Assembly: GCA_036365515.1 (NCBI GenBank)
Contig: CM070877.1
Coordinates: forward strand, 115,787,321-115,851,320
DNA from: Torymus aiolomorphi
Lineage: Eukaryota; Arthropoda; Insecta; Hymenoptera; Torymidae
Length of the DNA stretch: 64,000 nt
Direction of reading: 5' to 3'
This document shows positions 40,200 to 51,641 of this stretch, one piece after another. The notes beneath the pieces are model-generated. The model did not search any database. It was not told the DNA's origin and saw only the letters and a program-made list of their open reading frames with translations. The translations under genes and the position numbers were made by a program. Each line of letters begins with the position of its first letter. Positions within the stretch are counted from its first letter, which is position 1.

Positions 40200-42953
40200 T
40201 TAGCAAACCACCCCTCCAAAACCTAAGTTTACATTAGTCCTACCAAAACCAAACGCACATAGGAATTTGCCGCTTTTTTGCCGTGACACAAAGGTGTTAT
40301 ACAGAAGATGAAAAAATAGTTTTTACTATTTGTTATAAATAATAGTTGCGTAAATTCACACGAAGTCAGCAGACCACGGTAATGAAACTAACTTTATACT
40401 ACTCATATCGGCGCAATAGGAGCTCAGGAATTGGTCGCTTTTTTGCCGTGATACAGTGTTGTTATGTAGATGATGAAAAAATAATTTTTAATATTTGTTA
40501 TAGATAATAGTTGCGTGAATTCATATGAAGGTAGCAAACCACGGCCATGAAACTAACATTAGACGATTTATACCGCCGCCATACTAGCACATGAATTTGC
40601 CGCTTTTTTGCCGTGGGACAGTGGTGTTATATAGAAGTAGAAGAAATAATTTTTAATATTTGTTACAAATAATAGTTGCGTAAATTCATATGAAGGTAGC
40701 GAACCACGGCCATGAAACTAACTTTAGACGACTCATACCGCCAACATACTGGAACAGAAATTTGCCGCTTTTTTGCCGTGACACAACGGTGTTATATAGA
40801 AGTAGAAAAAATAATTTTTAATATTTGTTATAGATAATAGTTGCGTGAATTCATATGAAGGCAGCAAACCACGGCCATGAATCCAACATTAGACGACTTA
40901 TACCGCCGCCATACTAGCACAGGAATTTGCCGCTTTTTTTCCGTGGGACAGTGGTGTTATGTAGGAGATGAAAAAATAGTTTATATTATTGTTATAAATA
41001 ATAGTTGCGTAAATTCATATGAAAGTAGCAAACCACGGCGATGAAACTAATTTTAGACGACTCATACCGCCAACATACTGGCACAGGAATTTGCCGTTTT
41101 TTTGCCGTGTGGCAACGGTGTTATTTGAAAAAAAAAAAAATGATTTATTATTATAAACAATAATAATGTCAAACAATAAGGAGATAGCAGACCTCGACCC
41201 AGAAACTAACTTTAGATGACACTTAAGGCCACTATACTAGCAGATGATTTTGCCGCTTTTTTGCCGTGACACAAAGGCGTTATATAGAAGATGAAAAAAT
41301 AGTTTTTACTATTTATTATAAATAATAGTTGCGTAAATTCACACGAAGTCAGCAGACCACGGTAATGAAACTAACTTTATACTACTGATATTGGCGCAAT
41401 AGAAGCTCAGGAATTGGCCGCTTTTTTGCCGTGAGACAGTGTTGTTATGTAGATGATGAAAAAATAATTTTTACTATTGTTATAAATAATAGTTGTGTCA
41501 ATTCACATGAAAATAGCAGAACACGGCCATGAAACTAACTTTAGTCGACCCATACCGCCGCCATACTAGCACAGGATTTTGCCGCTTTGTGCCCTGACAC
41601 AACGGTGTAATATAGAAGATGAAAAAGAATTTTTAATATTTGTTATAGATAATAGTTTCGTGAATACATATCAAGGTAGCAAACCACGGCCATGAAACTA
41701 GCATTAGACGACTTATATCGCCGCCATACTAGCACAGGAATTTGACGCTTTTTTGCCGTGGGACAGTGGTGTTATGTAGGAGATGAAAAAATAGTTTATA
41801 TTATTGTTCTAAATAATATGTGCGTGAATTCATATGAAGGTAGCAAACCACGGCCATGAAACTAACTTTAGACGACTGATATCGCCAACATACTGGCACA
41901 GAAATTTGCCGCTTTTTTGCCGTGACACAACGGTGTTATATAGAAGTAGAAAAAATAATTTTTAATATTTGTTATAAATAATAGTTGCGTAAATTCACAC
42001 GAAGTCAGCAGACCACGGTAATGAAACTAACTTTATACTACTCATATCGGCGCAATAGGAGCTCAGGAATTGGCCGCTTTTTTGCCGTGAGGCAACGGTG
42101 TTATGTAGAAAAAGAAAAAAAATTGATTTATTATTATAAACAATAATAATGTCAAACAATAAGAAGATAGCAGAAACCTCGACCCAGAAACTAACTTTAG
42201 ACGACACTTAAGGCCACTATACTAGCAGATGATTTTGCCGCGTTTTTGCCGTGACACAAAGGTGTTATATAGAAGATGAAAAAATAGTTTTTACTATTTG
42301 TTATAAATAATAGTTGCATAAATTCACACGAAGTCAGCAGACCACGGTAATGAAACTAACTTTATACTACTGATATGGGCGCAATAGAAGCTCAGGAATT
42401 GGCCGCTTTTTTGCCGTGAGACAGTGTTGTTATGTAGATGATGAAAAAATAATTTTTACTATTGTTATAAATAATAGTTGCGTCAATTCACATGAAAATA
42501 GCAGAACACGGCCATGAAACTAACTTTAGACGACCCATACCGCCGCCATACTAGCACAGGATTATGCCGCTATTTTGCCATGACACAACGGTGTAATATA
42601 GAAGATGAAAAAATAATTTTTAATATTTGTTATAGATAATAGTTGCGTGAATTCATATGAAGGTAGCAAACCACGGCCATGAAACTAACATTAGACGACT
42701 TATACCGTCGCCACACTAGCACAGGAATTTGCCGCTTTTTTGCCGTGGGACAGTGATGTTATGTAGGAGATGAACAAATAGTTTATGTTATTGTTATAAA
42801 TAATATTTGCGTGAATTCATATGAAGGTAGCAAACCACGGCCATGAAACTAACTTTAGACGACTCATACCGCCAACATACTGGCACAGAAATTTGCCGCT
42901 TTTTTTCCGTGACACAAGGGTGTTATATAGAAATAGAAAAAATAATTTTTCTT
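40200..42953 (+). repeat. Satellite array, left arm, 17 units of ~165 bp
   Basis: Consensus parts: TTTGCCGCTTTTTTGCCGTG, ACGGTGTTATATAGAAG, AATAATTTTTAATATTTG, AATAGTTGCGTAAATTC, GGTAGCAAACCACGGCCATG, AAACTAACTTTAGACGAC. Units fall into four subtypes distinguished by the segment before GCCGC (GCCAACATACTGG, GCCGCCATACTAGC, GGCGCAATAGGAGC, AAGGCCACTATACTAGC). Confidence 0.95.
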
Positions 42954-43159
42954 GATGCCCTGGTGGAAAGTACGTGGTTTCGCCATTGTTTTCGATAGCG
43001 AAAGAAGGACATTTATCCATTACTAGGGCTTTCGCCACTGACAGCAGCTTTTGCCACGCATGCTTCTGAGTTGGTAACTAGGAAACTGCTTTTAGAGGTT
43101 TTGTCAACATATTCAAAGTCATTAACTTGCATTTATATTTCTTGTTCAACACGGCATAT
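42954..43159. other. Unique centre of the satellite foldback
   Basis: About 200 non-satellite bases between the two arms. On the minus strand an open stretch of about 45 codons reads HAWQKLLSVAKALVMDKC, then PSFAIENNGETTYFPPGHQ, bounded by a stop upstream. It may be a remnant of a transposase or a captured fragment. No domain is recognised. Confidence 0.55.
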
Positions 43160-45405
43160 GAATTCACGCAAAAGCGGCAAATTCCTGTGCTAGTATGGCG
43201 GCGGTATAAGTCGTCTAAAGTTAGTTTCATGGCCGTGGTTTGCTACCTTCATATGAATTTACGCAACTATTATTTATAACAAATATTAAAAATTATTTTT
43301 TCATCCTCTATATAACACCGTTGCCTCACGGGTAAAAAAGCGGCAAATACGTGTGCCAGTATAGTGGCGTTAACTGTTGTCTAAAGTTAGTTTCCAGGTC
43401 GAGGTCTGCTATCTTCTTATTGTTTGATGCAACTATTATTTAGAACAATAGTAAAAAATATTTTTTCGTTTTCTACATAATACCGTTGCCTCACGGCAAA
43501 AAAGCGGGAAATTCCTGTGCCAGTATGATGGCATATGAGTCGTCTAAAGTTAGTTTCATGGCCGTGGTTTGCTACCTTCATATAAATTTACGCAACTATT
43601 ATTTATAACAAATATGAAAAATTATTTTTTCTACTTGTATATAACACCGTTGCGTCACGGCAAAAAAGCGGCAAATTCCTGTGCTAGTATGGTGGCGTTA
43701 AGTGTCGTCTAAAGTTAGTTTCTGAATTGGGGTCTGCTTTCTTCTTATTGTTTGACATAATTTTTGTTTATAATAATAAAACAATTTTATGTTTCTTTGT
43801 CTACATAACACCTCTGTCTCACGGCAAAAAAGCGGCAAATTCCTGTGCCAGTATATTGGCGGTATGAGTCGTCTAAATTTAGTTTCATGGCCGTGGTTTG
43901 GTACCTTCATATGAATTTACGCAACTATTATTTATAACAAATATGAAAAATTATTTTTTCATCTTCTATATAACACCTTTGTGTCACGGCAAAAAAGCGG
44001 CAAAATCATCGGCTAGTATAGTGGCCCTAAGTGTCGTCTAAAGTTGGTTTCTGGGTCGAGGTCTGCTATCTTCTTATTGTTTGACATTATTATTGTTTAT
44101 AATAATAAATCATTTTTTTTTCTTTTTCTACATAACACCGTTGCCTCACGGCAAAAAAGCGGCACATTCCTGTGCCAGTATGTTGGCGGTATGAGTCCTC
44201 TAAAGTTAGTTTAATGGCCGTGGTTCGCTACCTTCATATGAATTCACGCAAATATTATTTATAACAATAATATAAACTATTTTTTCATCTCCTACATAAC
44301 ACCACTGTCCCACGGCAAAAAAGCGGCAAATTCCTGTGCCAGTATATTGGCGGTATGAGTCGCTTAAATTTAGTTTCATGGCCGTGGTTTGCTACCTTCA
44401 TATGAATTTACGCAACTATTATTTATAACAAATATGAAAAATTATTTTTTCATCTTCTATTTAACACCTTTGTGTCACGGCAAAAAAGCGGCAAAATCAT
44501 CTGCTAGTATAGTGGCCTTAAGTGTCGTCTAAAGTTGGTTTCTGGGTCGAGGTCTGCTATCTTCTTATTGTTTGACATTATTATTGTTTATAATAATACA
44601 TCAATTTTGTTTTCTTTTTCTACATAACACCGTTGTCTCACCGCAAAAAAGCGGCACATTCCTGTGCCAGTATGTTGGCGGTATGAGTCGTCTAAAGTTA
44701 GTTTCATGGCCGTGGTTCGCTACCTTCATATGAATTCACGCAAATATTATTTATAACAATAATATAAACTATTTTTTCATCTCCTACATAACACCACTGT
44801 CCCACGGCAAAAAAGCGGCAAATTCCTGTGCTAGTATGGCGGCGGTATAAGTCGTCTAATGTTAGTTTCGTGGCCGTGTTCTGCTATTTTCATGTGAATT
44901 GACGCAACTATTATTTATAACAATAGTAAAAATTATTTTTTCATCATCTACATAACAACACTGTCTCACGGCAAAAAAGCGGCCAATTCCTGAGCTCCTA
45001 TTGCGCCGACGTGAGTAGTATAAAGTTAGTCTCATTACCGTGGTCTGCTGACTGCGTGTGAATTTACGCAACTATTATTTATAACAAATAGTCAAAACTA
45101 TTTTTTCATCTTCTATATAACACCTCACGGCAAAAAAGCGGCAAAATCATCTGCTAGTATAGTGGCCTTAAGTGTCATCTCAAGTTAGTTTCTGGGTCGA
45201 GGTCTGCTATATTCTTATTGTTTGACATTATGATTGTTTATAATAATAAATCAATTTTTTTTCTTTTTCTACATAACACCGTTGCCTCACGGCAAAAAAG
45301 CGGCAAATTCCTGTGCCAGTATGTTGGCGGTATGAGTCGTCTAAAGTTAGTTTCATCGCCGTGGTTTGCTACCTTCATATGAATTTACGCAACTATTATA
45401 ATAGA
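43160..45405 (-). repeat. Satellite array, right arm, 14 units in minus orientation
   Basis: The same ~165-bp unit in reverse complement (CACGGCAAAAAAGCGGCAAA, GTCGTCTAAAGTTAGTTTC). The same subtypes are present. The switch back to plus orientation at about 45405 leaves a tight palindrome (GCAACTATTATA...AATAGTTGC). Confidence 0.95.
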
Positions 45406-46230
45406 ATATAATTTTTAATATTTGTTACAAATAATAGTTGCGTAAATTCATATGAAGGTAGCAAACCACGGTCATGAAACTAACTTTAGACGACCCATAC
45501 CGCCGCCATACTAGCACAGGATTTTGCCGCTATTTTGCCGTGACACAACGGTGTAATATAGAAGATGAAAAAATAATTTTTAATATTTGTTATAGATAAT
45601 AGTTGCGTGAATTCATATGAAGGTAGCAAACCACGGCCATGAAAATAACTTTAGACGACTCATACCGCCAACATACTGGCACAGAAATTTGCCGCTTTTT
45701 TGCCGTGACACAACGGTGTTATACAGAAGTAGAAGAAATAATTTTTAATATTTGTTATAAATAATTATTTTTGTGGTTTGCTACCTTCATATGAATTTAC
45801 GCAACTATTATTTGTAACAAATATTAAAAATTATTTCTTCTACTTCTATATAACACCGTTGTGTCACGGCAAAAAAGCGGCAAATTTCTGTTCCAGTATG
45901 TTGGCGGTATGAGTCGTCTAAAGTTAGTTTCATGGCCGTGGTTTTCTATTTTCATGTGAATTAACGCTGCTATTATTTATAACAATAGTAAAAAATAGTT
46001 TTTCGTTTTTACATAAACCACTGTCTCACGACAAAAAAGCGGCAAATTCCTGTGCTAGTATGGCGGCGGTATAAGGGGTCTAAAGTTAGTTTCTGAGCCG
46101 TGGTTTGCTATTTTGTTAGTGTTTGAGATAATTATTGTTTATAATTATAATATTAATTGTTATTTCATTTTCTACATAGCACTGTTCTTTTGCGGCAAAA
46201 AAGCGGCAAATTCCTATGTGCGTTTGGTTT
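45406..46230. repeat. Satellite, two short opposed blocks near the right end
   Basis: Two plus units (45406-45770), then three minus units (45771-46230). The second turn-around at about 45770 is again a tight palindrome. It suggests two further inversions or gene-conversion events near the right end. Confidence 0.9.
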
Positions 46231-46439
46231 TGGTAGGACTAATGTAAACATAGGTTTTGGAGGGGTGGTTTGCTAACTTCATCTGAAGTTGGCAGGACAT
46301 TCGAATTTTTTAAAAAAATTGCCGCGGCAAAATTGCGGCTTTCACGAATAATTTACGGATAATTTACAGCAAAATATCCATTACTTAGATTCTCATTTCT
46401 GCAAAAGTGTTATGCCAACTTCAGAGACGTTAAAATCGA

Positions 46440-46464
46440 CCGCGTAAATCCGAAAATAAAGCGG

Positions 46465-46509
<45 letters not shown>

Positions 46510-46912
46510 GCTCACACGCTCACACGCTCACGCATCACTAGTTTCATAACTTAGCTGTTCTTTCTAAGCTATTTCAATATCAACAACGTATTCCAATAGA
46601 CAAATTTCGCAATTCATGAATAAAAATGTATCGATCGTTGCTAGCATTGCGGTGGTTGCCGTTATCGATGCCAAATATTTTTTAATAAAAATGCAAGATT
46701 TTTTTTTAAATAATTTTTTTATCAAAAGAAATAAAGATAATCTCTTGAAAATTTAACTAAATATTGTGATAAATAATTGTAATAATTGGTTAAAATTTCA
46801 AATTGATCAAATATTCTCTGAGATATCAGTATTAAAAAACATTAAAAAAAAATTCTTTAATCTCGAATATCTGGTCGTAATGATCATTTTTTTGTGTTTT
46901 TTGTGGGCAATG
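46440..46912. repeat. Remainder of interrupted (CA)n-centred repeat and AT-rich flank
   Basis: CCGCGTAAATCCG, then (CA)n at 46467-46502, then CTCACACG repeated three times. The rest is AT-rich with no gene. Confidence 0.7.
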
Positions 46913-46917
46913 AATTG

Positions 46918-47150
46918 CTTCCTCCTAGAGGAAGCTTTGTGATAGTAATTTGTTGAGTTATTGTAAAAACGTTTTATAATTGTTTTCCGAGCTGTTAGGA
47001 ATCAAAATACATGGTTTTTGAAAAATGTCTGTATAGATGTATGTGAGTGTGTGTATGTATACGCCTGGATCTCAGCTTCTACTCAGTCGATTTTAACCGG
47101 ACGGATCTCATTTTTTTTGTTTTTTTTTTGTATGATTGCGGGTCAAAAAT
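46918..47150 (-). repeat. (CA)n-centred dispersed repeat, copy 3, inverted
   Basis: It begins GCTTCCTCCTAGAGGAAGC and runs through GTTAGGAATCAAAATACATG, AAAAATGTCTGTATAGATG, a short TG-rich stretch, CGCCTGGATCTCAGCTTCTA and TTTTAACCGGACGGATCTC. This is the reverse complement of copy 1, with the microsatellite nearly lost. Confidence 0.8.
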
Positions 47151-47426
47151 TCTTTTTTTTGATTGGGCCGATGTGTGTTTGTTTTATTTCGAATTTTCGA
47201 TTTTCTCAAAATTTATTCTTGCTTTTTTTAGTCAGTTGTAACGGGATGGCTTCTGGGGGAAATTCCCGAAAAGCCACAGGCCAGCGATGCCCTAGAATAC
47301 GGTGCCGCGGGTGTTAGACTAAAATGACTTGCCCGGGGATGAACACCTGAAAACAACGCGAAGATCGTACGCGAACTTTGGATTGAATAAAAATTGAAAA
47401 AGTTACAGGGTTATACACACACGCAC

Positions 47427-47457
<31 letters not shown>

Positions 47458-48433
47458 CATCCATACAGACATTTTCTAAAATCATGTGACACAAACTTCT
47501 AACACCTTTATTCATGTTTCTAGAGCAATTTAAAGAAAATTAAAATTTTACTATTACAAAACTTCCTCTATGAGGAAGCAAAAACCATAATACAGACCAT
47601 GTCGAGTTCCCTATTCTGCTCAATCAGTTGAGAAGCCTTTTTACTGAGATTGTGAAGCCAGAGACAGAATCATTCAATAAAGAACTTTTGTTTAAAGAAA
47701 GGAGATTTGTTCTTTTCAAGCAAAATTTCGAAACACGTGTCTCTTCAAACATAGTATAGAACATATTTTTATAGTTTTTAGAAAAAAAGTCGATCAGTGA
47801 TGGCCTACATGAATTGTAATGAAATAATTAGCAACATCGCATCATACAAAATAAAGAGTACAATTGTCACAATTTTTATAATATTTTAAAGTTTATCGCT
47901 ACGAAAGTTTCAGATAAAAGTTTTTTTTTTGCCCAATCTTAATAGTTTTTGAATAAATAATTAATTTAAATGAACTAACTATTAATTTATTTGAATAAAC
48001 TAAGTTTGAGAAAGTTGAGTGTCAACGAATGATAACTGTTTTTATATTAAACTCATATGATAAATCTGTGATGATATTGAGAAAACGCTTTTTTTCAATT
48101 TTTTCCAATTTTTTTCAAAAATAGAGTTGTATTATTTTTCGCATTGTATGAGATCCATGGAATCATCTGAATAGATATCAACACCTACAGAGACATTTCT
48201 TTGAAAAAAACATAGTTTAAAAAAGGGACTGTCGATTTCATTCTATTGTGTTGTAACATTTAAACAGTATGATTTCTCGTAAACTTTTTCACATGCCTAA
48301 GCCCTTTTTCTATATTACCACAGAAATAATATTACGATATAATCGTTATTTAGGTATCGTTTTTACCTATGATAAAGTTTATCGCATTATTACATGTATA
48401 CAAGTTACTATAAAAGATATTTGGTTTAAAGGC
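47151..48433. other. Intergenic, with a further (CA)n-repeat end and a GC-rich patch
   Basis: 47231-47350 is a GC-rich patch (GGGATGGCTTCTGGGGG, CCACAGGCCAGCGATGCC) of unknown origin. 47414-47459 is a CA-rich microsatellite, followed to 47580 by the end of a fourth (CA)n-centred repeat (CATACAGACATTTTC, CTTCCTCTATGAGGAAGC). 47590-48433 shows no feature. Confidence 0.55.
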
Positions 48434-48617
48434 TATAGCGGGATAAGATGGTCAAAATTGCACTCACCTGGATTTTTTTTCGGATTGACCATTCGAAAGT
48501 ACATTATTAAAAACCTCTCTAGCCAAATTTTCAGCTCCCTAGGTGATGATTTGAGTCTCCTAACTAAAAAAACGTATTTTTTCGAAAAAATTTTTTTCCG
48601 CTCGACCCTTTCTTTAA

Positions 48618-48766
48618 CCTTTAGAGGACGGGGATTTGGGTTTACTGTTTTCTCTCACTTTTCTATAGAAATCGAGTTTTTGTGATGTCTCACATCTCAA
48701 AACTAACACATGTAAAGGGTCGATCATGGGCATGGCCCGTATAGGGGCCATCCCGTCCTCTAAAGG
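48618..48766. mobile_element. 149-bp MITE with TTAA duplication (piggyBac-like)
   Basis: The ends CCTTTAGAGGACGGGGAT and ATCCCGTCCTCTAAAGG are inverted and flanked by TTAA at 48614-48617 and 48767-48770. The other arm of the host transposon (about 54527-54535) has the same sequence with a single TTAA and no insert. This gives a direct empty-site comparison. Confidence 0.93.
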
Positions 48767-49569
48767 TTAAAAAAATCTGAAAAAATTCACGGACGTGTGT
48801 TTTTGAGCAAGAAAACAACCTGATTTTTTTCAGATTTAAAAAAAAAAATTGAGCTCAGGAAAAATTTTTTAATTTTTCAATGATTTTTTAGGTTATGTAG
48901 GTAATTTTTGGCTAACTTGTAAATAATGATTTTTTGTGTATTTTTTCCTGTTCTTTCAAATGGCGGTGTCCGAATTTGCGTTTTCGAGCCGGAACATACT
49001 CAAAATTCGATAAACCCGATTTTTTAATCATTTTTCCCGTGTTTTTAGCACATAACCTCAAAAGCAATAGCTAAATAAGTGTTTATGAACAATTTTTTTT
49101 CAATTTCTTTCTATATCTTCGAATTCCACTGTCAGAACTACCATTTTTGCATCAAATAATGCTATAAAATCAAATTATAAACATTTTTTTCGTGTTTTTA
49201 CCACGTTTTTGGAACATAACCTCAAAGAAAATCGTTCAATACATGTTAGGGCATACAAAAATATTCTAAAAATTTTTAGAATCGAGTATTACTTCGTCGG
49301 TAGCTACAAAGGGCCTGATATAGCCTTTTAATTAATTATTTTTATTCAAATTCATTTGTAGATAAATAAAAATGAGTAAATATTTCTAATAGAAATTAAT
49401 TATTATAAATATGTTATGAATATTTTTGTGCTTTTATTAAAACAATATAATAAGTATCTACCATTTCATATTTGATCTTTATTCTTGCGAGAATTGTTTT
49501 GAGAAGTTCTATTTGACAAAATTACATGAGTAATAATTTTTAATATTGAATTATAATAATATTTTTAAT

Positions 49570-51641
49570 CCTCGTCACTATCTTCGTCTATTACAGGACC
49601 AATATCTGAAGTAGTAAATAATTCGGAAAGAACTTTCGCTGGTCTAATAATTTTTTACTTATATCTTGCATTACTGAGATAATATATGACTGCAGCAATG
49701 TGAGAACAGGATCCTACAGTTCGTAATCCATTGGCACAGTCACACGCATGGCGTAGGATACCGCTGTATCCAATTGAGTTAGGTTTGTATTCGATGTAGC
49801 ATTTTTAAGTCTTACTGTTAATATGCCTGGACCTTATTAATACTTTAATGATATTTGGTTTGATCTTAATATATTCCAAATTGATATTGTTACTATCATC
49901 CATTAACTCAGCCAAATAACATACGGCTTGACCTAATTGATAGGTACCTGAAAAAAATATTTTGAGATCTCTTTCAGTCATCTCCGGAAAGTCAATGATT
50001 TCTTGGGATGTTAGCTTGATCGTAGTAGTGGGCCGTCTAAACTATCTGGTTGTCTCAGCTTCTAATGCTAAAGTATTTTCACTTTGATTAGAATTTAACA
50101 TTCTTTCGATGATTATACCTTGTAAGCCACCGTCATCTTTATCGCTTTTCAAACGCTTACCAAAAAGGTTGTTGAGAAAACATGCAATTCTACAATATGC
50201 ACCAGCTTTTACTAAAAGTTTATTATCTAATTGCTGGTGAAGAAGCTTATACTTTTTACCAAGAATACCATGAACAGCCTCTACAACCCATCTCAATTTC
50301 GTAACGTAACGAGATTCATTCGATTCAGTCGTACTGAAGTTGGGTCTATTTCCCTTTAAGGCAGGCATGAGAATCTTAAAGCCAAGACTTTTTAAATAAG
50401 GTATCACATCCCTAAAACCTCTATCTACAACGCAAACATCACCTTCTCTCATGATAGTTCTTATACCATCTGGATCATCCATTACTTTCTTCATGATGCT
50501 TGCATCATTTTCTGTGGCTAAAAACGTACCAGGGACATCAACAACGAATCCGTCTGTGGTGCAAATAGTGAATGACTTGGCCAAAGGATATTTCTTCTGA
50601 CCTGAATATGACTTTCTTTGGTATTCATTATTTTTACTTTTTTGGTGACGTAAGTAAGTTCCATCAAAAACCAAAACAAGCTCGTTCTCTAATTTAAACA
50701 GATTTTTTGCATAAATAGAAGTGTGATCACGTATGAGATCCTCCCTTTTAATACTTTTTACTCCAAAATATTTCGGTAGGACTGATTCACAAAAATCTGA
50801 AACTTTTATTTCGTTTTCTATTGCGAAAATAGACGAAATAAAATTATTCGACGATCCAGTTCATAATTTAAATAAATATATAACCAGGGCTTGTGTAACG
50901 TCTCTAGAATCCGATGATCTCATGGAAACTAATAATTTTCTCAGCTCTTGCAATTGATCAGTCGGAAGACTAGTAAAAGAGAATAATTGTTTTTCACTAA
51001 GCTCTGATGATTTTATTTTATCTAAAAATGTTTCCGAGGCTAAATCTGAAATTTTTTTAAAAAATAAACATATTTCATCTGCAGTTAAAAAACTCGTGTT
51101 ACTGTATATCTGTATTAGTTTCAGGTCATCATCAAAAAATCGTTTTTTTATTAAATGCTCGGTACAAACTCGGTTGCCATTTGGAATAAAGATTTGCATT
51201 TCTTTGAAACATTGCAGTCTTGCAGTCAATGGTACACATGTCAAGTTATTTTTGTTTCTACAAACGTAACATGCTGTATGAGAAATCATAGTTCTTTTGA
51301 GGGGCAACTCGATGGAAGGTTTTTTTTCTACAGTTGGTTTTAATACTACCTCAACAACGCTCCCTGAACTCTGAGAGCTGGGTATTTCCGAGCTTGACTG
51401 CGAACTCATTGGCTGACTTCGATCACTGGTTGAAGGTTCTACTTTTCGTGTCCCAAAAAAAAACAAGTCTTCTACATTTATCGCAAAGTTTAAACCCAAT
51501 GTCAACATTATCTACATTTAACTGCTCACAAACTGCTTCGACTTCACTAGCTGAATTAATGATCTTAATCTGAGCTGATATTTTACTGAGATTTCGCTTG
51601 AAGCAGTTGCACCATTGATCAGTATCATCGAATTCATCCAT
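49570..51641 (-). pseudogene. Transposase: zinc-finger-like N-terminus, DDE_Tnp_4 core, C-terminal SWIM; broken
   Basis: The N-terminus (51641-51423) has a Cys pair in CDKCRRLVFF. A frameshift at a nine-A run leads to one frame, 51508 to about 49570, interrupted by TGA 50863-50861, TAG 50042-50040 and two TAA (near 49830 and 49660). It holds CYVCRNKNNLTCVPL with CTEHL (zinc-binding-like), then the catalytic core with VFDGTYLRHQKS, VVDRGFRD and LRWVVEAVHGILG (D, D, E). The C-terminal HACDCANGLRTVGSCSH matches the SWIM pattern C-x-C...C-x-H. This architecture is known in uncharacterised insect proteins with a DDE Tnp4 domain. Confidence 0.8.

Larger units (their letters stand above)
40045..46430. 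mobile_element. FB-like foldback transposon built of ~165-bp satellite, 6386 bp
   Basis: The ends are inverted repeats: ACGTCTCTGAAGTTGGCAT at the left and ATGCCAACTTCAGAGACGT at the right. Terminal ~200-bp domains also correspond (ATAACACTTTTGCAGAAATG; CCACCCCTCCAAAACCTA and complements). It is flanked by identical 9-bp duplications TAAAATCGA at 40036-40044 and 46431-46439. Between the ends lie about 36 satellite units: 17 plus-oriented (to ~42950), 14 minus-oriented (43160-45400), 2 plus and 3 minus. No transposase frame is present. Long inverted arms of tandem repeats plus a 9-bp duplication recall Drosophila FB elements and Mutator-like elements; membership is an inference. Confidence 0.88.

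Noticed and set aside
41995..45071. Several 70-codon ORFs in the satellite
   Set aside because: They recur because the monomer recurs, they are not kept open across units, and they have no motif.
40045..46430. CRISPR-like array
   Set aside because: The ~165-bp units are contiguous satellite monomers without unique spacers, in a eukaryotic context.
48269..48685. 138-codon ORF across the left end of the DDE_Tnp_4 transposon
   Set aside because: It crosses the element boundary and the TTAA MITE and has no domain. It is a chance frame.
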